A stretch of 64,000 nt of DNA from Arthrobacter sp. FB24 (lineage in GTDB: Bacteria > Actinomycetota > Actinomycetes > Actinomycetales > Micrococcaceae), in assembly GCF_000196235.1 (NCBI RefSeq), contig NC_008541.1, positions 558,001 through 622,000 of the forward strand. The letters are read 5' to 3'. Under the pieces are notes generated by a model, which had not been told where the DNA came from, ran no database searches, and saw nothing but the letters and a program-made list of their open reading frames with translations. A program made the translations under genes and the position numbers. Shown piece by piece: positions 44,734-52,581 of this stretch. How positions within the stretch are numbered: position 1 is the stretch's first letter; each line of letters begins with the position of its first letter.

Positions 44734-46329
44734 CTACTTTTCCCAGGGTGCCTTGATCGGGTAGTACTTCTCCAGGAAGTCAGTGACCAGCTGGGCGCGT
44801 TCCTCGGCTTCCACTTCCGGGAAGCTGCCGTCATTCAGGCAGAAGAAGTCCATGTTGCGCTTGGACAGCAGCTTGGGCAGGTAATTGAGGCCGGACCGCA
44901 TCGTGGTGTCGATGTACCTTACCTTTGCTGCCGTCTGGGTGACCGCGCGCCCGGTCAGCAGCGCGTAGTAGTGGTAAAAGGAATTTGTCACGGAGATGTT
45001 GTCCGCCGCCCGGAAACGGCTGGCCGCGGTCTTGGCAAACTCCTGCGGGAATTCCTGCTCCATGGTGGCTGCAACGCTCCGCCGCAACGGGGCGGCGGTG
45101 TGCTCCAGGTGGCGGGTGGTGATCCGGCCGAAACGGTCCCACAGGAGTTTCCGGTTCACCCTCGCAGCGTTCTCGAAACCGCTGCGTTCCGCGTCGTTGT
45201 CGCCCAGCCCGATGCGGGTTTCCGCCTCAATGAACTTGGTGACCCCGCCGGGTGTGAAAAACATGTCCGGTCCCACCGCACGGCCGAAGAACATGTCGTC
45301 GTTGGAATACAGGAAGTGCTCAGAGAGCCCTTCGATGTGGTGCAACTGGCACTCGACGGCCTGGGAGTTGTGCGTGGGCAGCACGGAGGGATCCGCGAAG
45401 AATTCCTCACTGCGCACGATGGTCACCGAGGGGTGATCGGCCAGCCAGGCGGGCGCCGGCGAGTCTGTGGCAATGAAGATCCGCCGCACCCAGGGAGCGA
45501 ACATGTACACCGAGCGCAGGGCGTACTTCAGTTCGTCGATCTGGCGGTAGCGGGCCTCGTGGTCATCGCCTTCGCCTACGACGACGCCGGTCATCCGGGC
45601 ACGCCGCGCGGCGATGTACTCCGGGGAACTGCCGTCCACCCAGGAAAACACCATGTCGATGTCAAAGCTGATGTCGCTGGCGTGGTCCGCGAACATGTTC
45701 TCGATGGTGGGCCAGGTGTGGCCGTAACGGTCCACGGTGCCGCGCACCGCGTCGGTGGTGAGCATGGTCCGACGGGTAAGGGAGTTCTCAATCGGCAGGA
45801 TCAGCTGGTTGCCTTCGAAGCTCCACAGCTCGATCTGCACGCCGGCGGAGGAACCGAATTCGAAACCGCCGTTGGGCTCAACCCGCGGCCGGTAGAGCCG
45901 GAAGATCCGGGCCTGGCGGTTCGGCGAGAGTTCACCGTCGGCCACCAGGACAGAGGACTTCTTCTTGGCGTCCACGGTCATGGAATACACGGGCTCGTCA
46001 CGGCATGCTTCCACCAGCGCGGCACGGAGCTTCTTCCGGTTCTCCCAGTCCAGGGCAATGACCGGCCGGTGGTTGTTGCCGCGCACCAGGAGGTAGTCCA
46101 GGCCCGCGTTGGCGAGGACGTTGCGGATGAACAGCAGGTCCTCCACCATGGCCTGGTAGGGCGTGCGGGTGTCATTGATCAGCGCATAGCGCCCTCGGTG
46201 GCGGACCACATCGGGGCGGTTTTTCAGCCGTGCGACAGCCGCCGGCGACGTTACTTCGGCGTGGCTCCTGCCGTCGTCGGAAGCCTGACCGCCGTAGTAG
46301 ATCTCATCCTGAACGAGTGCGTCTGTAAT
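44734..46329 (-). CDS. Stealth-family sugar-phosphate transferase, about 531 aa, probable ATT start
   Basis: Transfers sugar-1-phosphate units onto surface polysaccharide, building phosphodiester-linked polymers. All four Stealth regions are visible: CR1 IDMVFSWVDGSSPEY, CR2 DELKYALRSVYMFAPWVRRIF with LYSNDDMFFG, CR3 FGRITTRHLEHTAAPLRRS to NSFYHYYALLTGRA, and CR4 CLNDGSFPE. GTG 46209 is the first standard start codon, but it has no ribosome site and would cut off the RLKNRPDVV segment preceding RHRGRYALINDTRTP. The frame stays open to 46350, and an ATT at 46327-46329 sits seven bases after GGAG, giving (M)TDALVQDEIYYGG. The domain order is solid; the start is an inference. Confidence 0.85.
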   Translation of the reverse strand: MTDALVQDEIYYGGQASDDGRSHAEVTSPAAVARLKNRPDVVRHRGRYALINDTRTPYQAMVEDLLFIRNVLANAGLDYLLVRGNNHRPVIALDWENRKKLRAALVEACRDEPVYSMTVDAKKKSSVLVADGELSPNRQARIFRLYRPRVEPNGGFEFGSSAGVQIELWSFEGNQLILPIENSLTRRTMLTTDAVRGTVDRYGHTWPTIENMFADHASDISFDIDMVFSWVDGSSPEYIAARRARMTGVVVGEGDDHEARYRQIDELKYALRSVYMFAPWVRRIFIATDSPAPAWLADHPSVTIVRSEEFFADPSVLPTHNSQAVECQLHHIEGLSEHFLYSNDDMFFGRAVGPDMFFTPGGVTKFIEAETRIGLGDNDAERSGFENAARVNRKLLWDRFGRITTRHLEHTAAPLRRSVAATMEQEFPQEFAKTAASRFRAADNISVTNSFYHYYALLTGRAVTQTAAKVRYIDTTMRSGLNYLPKLLSKRNMDFFCLNDGSFPEVEAEERAQLVTDFLEKYYPIKAPWEK

Positions 46330-46406
46330 GGTGTTTCTCCGAGCTGTTGTCTATAGAGGTCCTACCTGCATGATAACCCGCGCGAAAAAACTCGACTAAT
46401 CCGGAG

Positions 46407-47321
46407 TTAGCCGGCCAGAGCCTCCCGCCAGCTGCGCAGGAACGCCCCGCCGGCGTCGTCGTGGATCACGTCTTCAGCGAGCCCCAGGTCCGCGGCCGTC
46501 AGGACCGCGTACGGCTTGGCGGGAACCCCGTCCGCGGGGCGGACATCCACGTGCTTCACCTCGTGGTCGTTGTGGTGCAGCCAGTCGGCCATGGCGTAGT
46601 CGGTGCGTGAATCACCCACCGTACGCCAGGCCAGGGGGCGGACACCCTGCGCAGCGAGCAGCTCCACGGCCCGGCTGGCACCCAGGTCCTTGCCGAGGCG
46701 CACTGACTCGATGTCCGTGGAAATGATGGTGGGATCCACCCGGTAGTCGATCTGGTCGTCCGAATCGGGAGCATGGTGGTCCAGCCGGACCACGCCCAGG
46801 CCGTGACGGGCCATGAGCACCATGGCGTCGGCGTCGAACAGTTTTTGTTCGTCGAGGTAGTCCTCGCTGGGCACGTCGATATGCTGCTCCACGGACACCA
46901 TCGCACGCTTGGTTTCGTCGTAGAACATGTGTTTGGCGTAGTCCTCGGACACCAGCCGGCGGACGTCGTCGCCGTAGGCGCGGGGGACGGCGAGATCGTG
47001 GTCCACGTGCACCGGTCCGGGCCCGGCAGCCGTGTAGCTGAACCAGACGGCCCCCTTCTCGCAGATGGCGTGGATGATGGTCCCAGCGGGCATGCCGGCG
47101 GCGATCATGGGCTCCATCACCTGTTCCCGGATGAACGCGTCCGAGCGGCCCGTGTTGAAGATGACGGGAATCCCCGCGGTGGCGAGGGCCACCATGTCGG
47201 CGATGATCTCCGGCTTGACGTTCCGGCTGACGGGGCTCGCCACCGGGCCGTCAACGTCGAGCAGGAGGGCAAGGGGAGGAGCCGACGGCGACACGGCGGC
47301 CTGGTTCTCGGATGCAGTCAT
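46407..47321 (-). CDS. HAD-superfamily phosphatase (type IIB), 304 aa
   Basis: Mg-dependent phosphohydrolase. Motif I is LLLDVDGPVASP (D-x-D nucleophile), motif II is FNTGRSDAF, and motif IV is TVGDSRTDYAMADW; the large middle cap (about 75-200) is of the C2B type seen in sugar-phosphate phosphatases. It lies on the same strand as the Stealth gene, directly upstream of it, so a linked role in sugar-phosphate turnover is possible, though the Stealth gene appears to have its own promoter. The substrate is unknown. Confidence 0.85.
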   Translation of the reverse strand: MTASENQAAVSPSAPPLALLLDVDGPVASPVSRNVKPEIIADMVALATAGIPVIFNTGRSDAFIREQVMEPMIAAGMPAGTIIHAICEKGAVWFSYTAAGPGPVHVDHDLAVPRAYGDDVRRLVSEDYAKHMFYDETKRAMVSVEQHIDVPSEDYLDEQKLFDADAMVLMARHGLGVVRLDHHAPDSDDQIDYRVDPTIISTDIESVRLGKDLGASRAVELLAAQGVRPLAWRTVGDSRTDYAMADWLHHNDHEVKHVDVRPADGVPAKPYAVLTAADLGLAEDVIHDDAGGAFLRSWREALAG

Positions 47322-47467
47322 GGCTCCATTCTCTCAGTCCGGGCAGGCCCGGCGCAGAATGTTGCCTTGCGTCCTTCCGGCAGCCAATGGTCACTGTTTG
47401 GCCACAACCTTGGAACTGTGTGAGGTCATTCGTTCCCTTGGGCGGGCAACATCCATAGGCTTGCAGG

Positions 47468-47767
47468 GTGATATTCAAAGCTGTGGGCGAGGGACGCCCT
47501 TACCCCGACCATGGTTTCAACACCCCGAAGGAATGGGCTGCCCTTCCTCCGCGGCCGGTCCGGCTCGACGAGCTTGTGACCACCAAGCGCACCCTCGACC
47601 TCGAGGCCCTGCTGGCGGAGGACTCCACGTTCTTCGGCGACCTCTTTCCCCACGTGGTGCAGTACCGCGGAACCCTGTACCTCGAGGACGGGCTGCACCG
47701 CGCCGTCCGGACCGCACTGCACCAGCGCACCGCCATCCACGCCCGTGTGCTGGTGATAGATGGCTAG
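47468..47767 (+). CDS. Conserved actinobacterial small protein, 99 aa
   Basis: MIFKAVGEGRPYPDHG at the start, RPVRLDELVTTKRTLDLEALL in the middle and LYLEDGLHRAVRTALHQR towards the end mark a family found next to LytR_C genes in actinobacteria. The L-x-D-G-x-H-R motif resembles the ParB/sulfiredoxin fold. Some annotations call it a VapB-type antitoxin, but no toxin gene is adjacent and I do not support that call. GTG 47468 is the start; the stop overlaps the next gene by eight bases, so the pair is cotranslated. Confidence 0.75.
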   Translation: MIFKAVGEGRPYPDHGFNTPKEWAALPPRPVRLDELVTTKRTLDLEALLAEDSTFFGDLFPHVVQYRGTLYLEDGLHRAVRTALHQRTAIHARVLVIDG

Positions 47768-48425
47768 GAAACCCAAGGACATCACGGTCCTGCACGGGCA
47801 CCGCGTCGTCTCGGGATCGGAGCTCAGGGCCACGTTCGTTGAGCCGGATGACACCGCCGAAGACCCCGTCCGGCTGCGCCGGCGAATCCTGCACGGCGTG
47901 GTGCTGGTTCTGCTGGTGGGGCTGATCATCTCCGCGATCATCGTTGCGTTGGCCATCATGAACGGACAGATTCAGATCCCGACGGCGGAGCGGAGCCGGT
48001 CTGCCGCTTCAGCGTGTCCCACAGCCACATTTGACTACACCCCGAACGAGAAGGTCAGCCTCAACGTCTACAACGCCACCAACCGGCCGGGCCTGGCGCG
48101 TTCCGTGGCCGACGAGTTCCTGGCCAGGAAATTCGCGGTGGCCGCAGTGGACAACACCCAGTCCGGTTACAGGGGTGTGGCCGCGGTGGTGTCCGGGGCT
48201 GCCGGCCAGTCGGCCGCTTTCAGTGTCCAGCGGAACCTTCCCAAGTCGGACTACTTCCAGGACGGCCGTTCCGACGGCAGCGTGGATGTCATCCTGACCA
48301 GTGAATTCAAGGAATTAGTCGCGCCGGGCCTCGTGGACCAGACACCGGGTCCGCTCAGCTGCCCTCGCGAGAGCCGCCGGATAGTGGACGGCGCCAAGTG
48401 GCCGGTGATCCCCAAAGCCGGCTGA
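47760..48425 (+). CDS. Membrane-anchored LytR C-terminal-domain protein, 221 aa
   Basis: Type II membrane protein. The basic cytoplasmic start is followed by one membrane helix (VVLVLLVGLIISAIIVALAIM, about 47-67), and then an extracellular LytR_C domain (about 95-185) with VSLNVYNATNRPGLARSVADEFLARKF (positions about 97-123) as the diagnostic stretch. This domain also occurs at the end of LytR-CpsA-Psr wall-polymer ligases but is separate here, as is common in actinobacteria. Its partner is probably the upstream small gene it overlaps. A cell-envelope role is likely; the specific activity is unknown. Confidence 0.85.
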   Translation: MARKPKDITVLHGHRVVSGSELRATFVEPDDTAEDPVRLRRRILHGVVLVLLVGLIISAIIVALAIMNGQIQIPTAERSRSAASACPTATFDYTPNEKVSLNVYNATNRPGLARSVADEFLARKFAVAAVDNTQSGYRGVAAVVSGAAGQSAAFSVQRNLPKSDYFQDGRSDGSVDVILTSEFKELVAPGLVDQTPGPLSCPRESRRIVDGAKWPVIPKAG

Positions 48426-48464
48426 GCCTGGCGGTTCCCGGCGGCCAGATGCGGCTGGGTCCGC

Positions 48465-49088
48465 CTACGGCTGGCTGAGCCTGACGGGTCGGCCGGCGTC
48501 GTCGAACCGGGCCCCCGCGCCGAGCTGGATGAACCGGACGGTGCGGAGTACCGCTTCGGGCGTGCCGTCGCCGCGGGCGGCACTGGAGGACAGTGTTCCG
48601 TGGATGAGCTGGGCCAATTGTGCGATGTCAGCCGGGGGAAGGTAGCCCTCTCCCATCGCATCGCGCAGGATGTCCTGCAGGAGGAGGCTCAGTTCGCCCA
48701 CATGGTCTGCGAGCTTGGAAAAGGACGACGGCGAGAGGACTGCGGCCATGGCCGGGCCCGGCGGCAGGTGGCGGCGGCTGAGGTCCTCCACCTGCGCGCG
48801 GATGTAGAGCGCCAGGCGTTCCACCGGGTTCTCCAATGACTGGAGGGACTCCCGGAGGCCATCGAGGAAGCGCTCGGTTTCATCCAGTGCGTAGGCGATG
48901 AGCAGCTCCTCAATGTCCGCGTAGTAGTTGTACACGGCGGTGCGTCCGATGCCGGCATGACGGGCGACATCCGTCATGGTCAGCCCGGGCAGGCCGTGGG
49001 TGAAGAGGAGTTCGCCGAAGCCGGTCAGGATGCGGCGTTGGGTCTCGGCTCGTTGGGCAGCATTCGTGGCGGCCGAAATCCTAGGCAT
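48465..49088 (-). CDS. TetR family transcriptional regulator, 207 aa
   Basis: The N-terminal helix-turn-helix is RRILTGFGELLFTHGLPGLTMTDVARHAGIGRTAVYNYYADIEELLIAYA (about 17-66), classic TetR. The C-terminal ligand and dimer domain (about 75-200) shows no specific match. The neighbours are a convergent LytR_C gene and, upstream on the same strand, the DsbA-like gene at 49140; neither makes an obvious target. A short AT-containing dyad (CAGTGATCTGTCAG around 49100) precedes the ATG but is imperfect. Confidence 0.88.
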   Translation of the reverse strand: MPRISAATNAAQRAETQRRILTGFGELLFTHGLPGLTMTDVARHAGIGRTAVYNYYADIEELLIAYALDETERFLDGLRESLQSLENPVERLALYIRAQVEDLSRRHLPPGPAMAAVLSPSSFSKLADHVGELSLLLQDILRDAMGEGYLPPADIAQLAQLIHGTLSSSAARGDGTPEAVLRTVRFIQLGAGARFDDAGRPVRLSQP

Positions 49089-49139
49089 ACAGACACTTTA
49101 CAGTGATCTGTCAGCAAACCTATTGGCGACAGCGGCGCG

Positions 49140-49874
49140 TCAGACGGCGCAGCCGTCCGGGCCGCACACTTCGGCGCCGCCGTCGTTACGTTTGCTTCCT
49201 TCGCTGCCCGGGGCGCCGGTGCCGGCCATGACGAGGGGCTGTTTCTCCTGCCACGCCTGGTTGAGTGCCTGGCTGAACATCGCCGACGGCTGGGCGCCGG
49301 AGAGCCCGAACTTCCGGTCGATCACGAAGAACGGCACACCGCTGATGCCCAGGGCACGTCCCTCCTCGAAGTCGAACCGGACGTCCTCGGCGTACTTGTC
49401 CGTGGTGAACAGCTCATCCAGCTCCCCGGCGTCAATCCCCAGGTCCCGTCCCAGGGAGGTGAGGTACTCGCGGCTGCCGATGTCCTTCCCGTGTTCAAAG
49501 TGGTCGCTCAGCAGGCGCTCCTTGGCGGCGTCCTGCTTGCCATGCGCGGCGGCCAGGTGGATGAGCCGGTGTGCGGTGAAGCTGTTGGCGACCACCACGG
49601 TGTCAAACCGGTAATTGAGGCCCTCGCCCCTGGCCTGCTCCGCCACGTGTTGGAACATTTGTGAGACCTGCGCCGGGGCCATGCCCTTGCGGGTGCTCAG
49701 GTAGTCCAGTTCGGTGCCGTCATAGTGCTCGGGCAGGCCGGGATCGAGCTGGTAGCTGCGCCACTGCACCTCCACGGAATCGCGGTGCGGGAATTCGGCC
49801 AGGGCCGCTTCGAAACGGCGCTTGCCGATGTAGCACCAGGGGCAGGCGACGTCGGACCAGATCTCAATCTTCAT
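49140..49874 (-). CDS. DsbA-family oxidoreductase (FrnE-like), 244 aa
   Basis: Thioredoxin-fold protein with a helical insert. KIEIWSDVACPWCYIGKRRFE holds the CPWC active site; FDTVVVANSFTAHRLIHLAAAHG, FEEGRALGISGVPFFVIDRKFGLSGAQP (cis-Pro loop) are typical of cytosolic FrnE proteins. There is no signal peptide, so it acts in the cytoplasm. The C-terminal tail ends AEVCGPDGCAV, adding a second cysteine pair that could form a redox or metal site. ATG 49874 begins the family sequence; its ribosome site is weak. Confidence 0.9.
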   Translation of the reverse strand: MKIEIWSDVACPWCYIGKRRFEAALAEFPHRDSVEVQWRSYQLDPGLPEHYDGTELDYLSTRKGMAPAQVSQMFQHVAEQARGEGLNYRFDTVVVANSFTAHRLIHLAAAHGKQDAAKERLLSDHFEHGKDIGSREYLTSLGRDLGIDAGELDELFTTDKYAEDVRFDFEEGRALGISGVPFFVIDRKFGLSGAQPSAMFSQALNQAWQEKQPLVMAGTGAPGSEGSKRNDGGAEVCGPDGCAV

Positions 49875-49987
49875 GCTGGCAACAACCCCGCACCAGCGGC
49901 ATCCATTCCCCGGCGGGCATGTAGCTTTGATCACTGGCGGGGGCGCGAACTGCCGGCTAATGACCTCAAAACGTGGATTTAAGGGGC

Positions 49988-50536
49988 TCAGCCGGGGCGG
50001 GGGACTGCCCGCTCCATGACGAAGTCGTGTTCCACCGTGGTTCCCAGGTTGAACGACTTGGTGCCGACTTTCCGGAACCCTGACTTCTCGTAGAAGCGGA
50101 TGGCCTTGGCGTTCTGGCTGTTGACGCCCAGCCACATCCCGCGGGCACCGGAAGCTGCAGCCGCGTCCAGGCTGGCGTGCATCAGCTCGGCCGCGGCACC
50201 CAGCCCATGGTGGTCCGGGTGGACGTAGCATTTGCTGAGCTCGGCCGACGGCAGGATGGTCAGTGCGGCCGCAACGTCCCGGTCGCCGGCCGGACGGTCC
50301 ACGAGCATGCTGTAGCCGCGGAGGTCGCCGTCGGAATCGATCACCAGGACCGTGATGTCCGGGTCCGCCAGGTAGCCGTGGAACTTTGTCACGCTCAGGG
50401 TGTTCGCCAAGTGCGCGGCGATATCGTCCGCGGAGGATTCCGGCGGGCAGGCCAGCGGGAAGGTGACGGCGGCGAGCTCTGCCAGCCGGCCGGCGTCGTC
50501 CGCTGTTGCTTGGCGGATGGTGTGCGTCATGCCCAA
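49988..50536 (-). CDS. GNAT family N-acetyltransferase, 182 aa
   Basis: The N-terminal IRQATADDAGRLAELAAVTFPLACP, the strand LSKCYVHPDHHGLGAAAELMHASLDAA with the H-x-G-x-G/A CoA loop, and MWLGVNSQNAKAIRFYEKSGFRKVG are GNAT hallmarks. It lies 27 bases downstream of the carbohydrate operon on the same strand and could be read through from it. The substrate is unknown. Confidence 0.87.
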   Translation of the reverse strand: MGMTHTIRQATADDAGRLAELAAVTFPLACPPESSADDIAAHLANTLSVTKFHGYLADPDITVLVIDSDGDLRGYSMLVDRPAGDRDVAAALTILPSAELSKCYVHPDHHGLGAAAELMHASLDAAAASGARGMWLGVNSQNAKAIRFYEKSGFRKVGTKSFNLGTTVEHDFVMERAVPRPG

Positions 50537-50563
50537 AATCCTATGCCGCTAATTCCTTGACAT

Positions 50564-51592
50564 TCATCGCTGCGCGTCCGGTGTGGCGTCGGCCGCGTAG
50601 CTGAGTCCGATCTGGCGGCGTATCTCGTCCATCGCTGTCATGACGGCAACGGTTTCGCTTGGAGGGAGGATGGTGCCGGCGGTATCGCCCGCGCGGACGA
50701 GGCGTTCCAGTTCTGCAGCCTGGTACTGCATACCGCGGCTGCTGACGGGCTGCTCAAAGCGTTCAATGACGCTGCCATCCGCGGCATGCACGGTGAACGG
50801 CACGGGGTTGTACCAGGTCGATTCGACGTCGATCCACCCTTCGGTCCCGATGACCATGGCCCGGTTGGCGCTGGCGGCGTCCAGTTCGCAGTCCACAATG
50901 GCCTGCTGGCCGCCGGCATGGTCAAAGATGGCTGCCGTCTGCCGGTCCACCCCCGTCGCGGTCATGGAGGCACTGGCGCGAATAGTCTCTGGCGTGCCCA
51001 GGATGTCGAACGCAAAGGAGACCGGGTAGATGCCAAGGTCCAGCAGCGCTCCGCCGCCCAGTGCAGGATCGTTCAGCCGGTGGGCAGGGTCCTGGGGCAG
51101 GCTCTGGTTGTGGCTGGCGACCACTTTCCGGACCTCGCCGATGGTGCCTTCCTGGATGATGGCGCGGAGGCGGATCATGTGCGGCAGGAACCGCGTCCAC
51201 ATGGCTTCCAGCGCCACGAGCCCCTTGGATTCCGCGAGCTCAGCAATGTCCTGTGCTTCGCGGGCGTTCATGGTGAACGGCTTCTCCACCAGCACGTGCT
51301 TGCCGGCATTCAACGCGAGTAGTGCGTTCGCGTGGTGGAAAGGGTGCGGCGTGGCGATGTAGACCACGTCAACCAGCGGGTCTGCCACCAAGTCCTCATA
51401 GCTGCCGCGTGCGCCCGCCACGCCGTACTGCTCAGCAAACGCCCTGCTCGAATCCAGGGCCCGGGAGCCGACGGCCAGGACGGTGAAGCCGTTGTCCAGC
51501 AGGTCCTGAGTTTGCAGGCCAGCGATGAATCCGGTGCCGAGGATTCCCCAGCGGAGATGTCCGTCGGAAGTGCCGGCGGGTTGATTAGTCAC
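50564..51592 (-). CDS. Gfo/Idh/MocA-family dehydrogenase A, 342 aa
   Basis: NAD(P)-dependent sugar oxidoreductase. The Rossmann start LRWGILGTGFIAGLQTQDLL, the ATPHPFHHANALLALNAGKHVLVEKPF stretch (E-K-P motif), and GGGALLDLGIYPVSFA place it near trans-dihydrodiol / 1,5-anhydrofructose-type members. GTG 51592 lies behind AAGGACC and overlaps the stop of the beta-propeller gene by eight bases. It is the last confident gene of the carbohydrate operon and one of four Gfo/Idh/MocA enzymes in it; dehydrogenases of this kind oxidise or reduce C3 of hexosides in known pathways. Confidence 0.9.
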   Translation of the reverse strand: MTNQPAGTSDGHLRWGILGTGFIAGLQTQDLLDNGFTVLAVGSRALDSSRAFAEQYGVAGARGSYEDLVADPLVDVVYIATPHPFHHANALLALNAGKHVLVEKPFTMNAREAQDIAELAESKGLVALEAMWTRFLPHMIRLRAIIQEGTIGEVRKVVASHNQSLPQDPAHRLNDPALGGGALLDLGIYPVSFAFDILGTPETIRASASMTATGVDRQTAAIFDHAGGQQAIVDCELDAASANRAMVIGTEGWIDVESTWYNPVPFTVHAADGSVIERFEQPVSSRGMQYQAAELERLVRAGDTAGTILPPSETVAVMTAMDEIRRQIGLSYAADATPDAQR

Positions 51593-52487
51593 GTACTTGG
51601 TCCTTTGGTGTGTCAGTGTTGCCGAGCGGATAGGCGACGTACGCGAAGCGTGCGGAATCGGGCGACCAGCTGTTGACGTTGAGGGTTCCCTGCCCGCCGA
51701 ACAGCGGCCACGTGTGCAGCGGTGCGGTCCAGTCGCCGGTGGAGACAAGCACGACGTCGACCGGCAGATCCGCTGGGTGGCCCTCCGTGCCGGTGAGGAA
51801 GCGGATGTAACAGGCCAGCTCTCCGTCAGGGGAGAGATGGGGGAACCAGTCGACGGTGACGCTTTCAAGGAGGCGTTCGAAACCGCTGCCGTCAACCTGC
51901 ACGCGGGCAAGCTGGGCATGGCCGGGGAGGGAGCTGAAGGACTCCGTGTTGAAGTAGAGCCACTGTCCGTCCGGCGAATATTCCGGCCCGTCGCAGTGGC
52001 CGGGGCCGACATCAACCGCGGCGGTTGTGCCGCCATCGGACGGTATTGTCATGAGCCTGCCGGGCCGGGTGAAGTCCCCGGCCTGGATCCCCACGTAGGC
52101 GAGCTCACCGCCGTCCGGACTCACGCCGTGCAGGAAGTGGAAGGAGCCGTCGTCGTCGGTGATACGCTGCCCCTCGCCGCCGTCAAGCGGGGCACGGTAG
52201 ATGTGCCCGTCGTTGGCCGAGAGGAAGATGCCGGTGCCGCCGGGTGCCAGGACGTGGTCGTTGTTGAGGTCCGGGACGCCCGTCAGCGGGACTTCCGTGA
52301 GCCGTCCCCCGGAAACATCCAGCGTCCACAGTTTTCCGTCCCCGTTGAGGACCAGTGAACGGCCGTCGAGGGTCCAGTTGGGCGCTTCCAGGAGAACTTC
52401 GTCGGTGCTGAAAACCATTTCGGATTCGCCAGTGACGGACGCAATCCAGACCTCGCAGCGCTGACCGGGCTCAAGGGTTCGCAGCAT
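51585..52487 (-). CDS. Cytosolic PD40 / TolB-like beta-propeller protein, 300 aa
   Basis: WD40-like beta-propeller repeats run through the length; LEAPNWTLDGRSLVLNG, HFLHGVSPDGGELAYVG, GPEYSPDGQWLYFN, WFPHLSPDGELACYI and VNSWSPDSARFAYV are separate blades. There is no signal peptide, so it is not TolB of the Tol-Pal system. Such cytosolic propellers occur in sugar-catabolic operons; some relatives (oligogalacturonide lyase) are enzymes with metal-binding histidines, and His residues sit at HCDGPEYSP and FHFLHG here. ATG 52487 follows GAGG; GTG 52529 is an alternative. An enzymatic role on a keto-sugar is possible but unproven. Confidence 0.8.
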   Translation of the reverse strand: MLRTLEPGQRCEVWIASVTGESEMVFSTDEVLLEAPNWTLDGRSLVLNGDGKLWTLDVSGGRLTEVPLTGVPDLNNDHVLAPGGTGIFLSANDGHIYRAPLDGGEGQRITDDDGSFHFLHGVSPDGGELAYVGIQAGDFTRPGRLMTIPSDGGTTAAVDVGPGHCDGPEYSPDGQWLYFNTESFSSLPGHAQLARVQVDGSGFERLLESVTVDWFPHLSPDGELACYIRFLTGTEGHPADLPVDVVLVSTGDWTAPLHTWPLFGGQGTLNVNSWSPDSARFAYVAYPLGNTDTPKDQVRD

Positions 52488-52581
52488 GGCTAGAGCCTCG
52501 AGGGCGATGTGCCCGCGCACGCCGAGCACCAGTCGTTCCTACGCCACACCTTGAGGAAATCCCCGACGTCGCCCACCCGGG

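Noticed and set aside
44971..46356. Plus-strand frame opposite the Stealth gene
   Set aside because: The Stealth conserved regions on the minus strand are unmistakable.
47468..48425. Toxin-antitoxin pair
   Set aside because: The second gene is a membrane LytR_C protein with no toxin motif, so the antitoxin label sometimes given to the first is not supported here.
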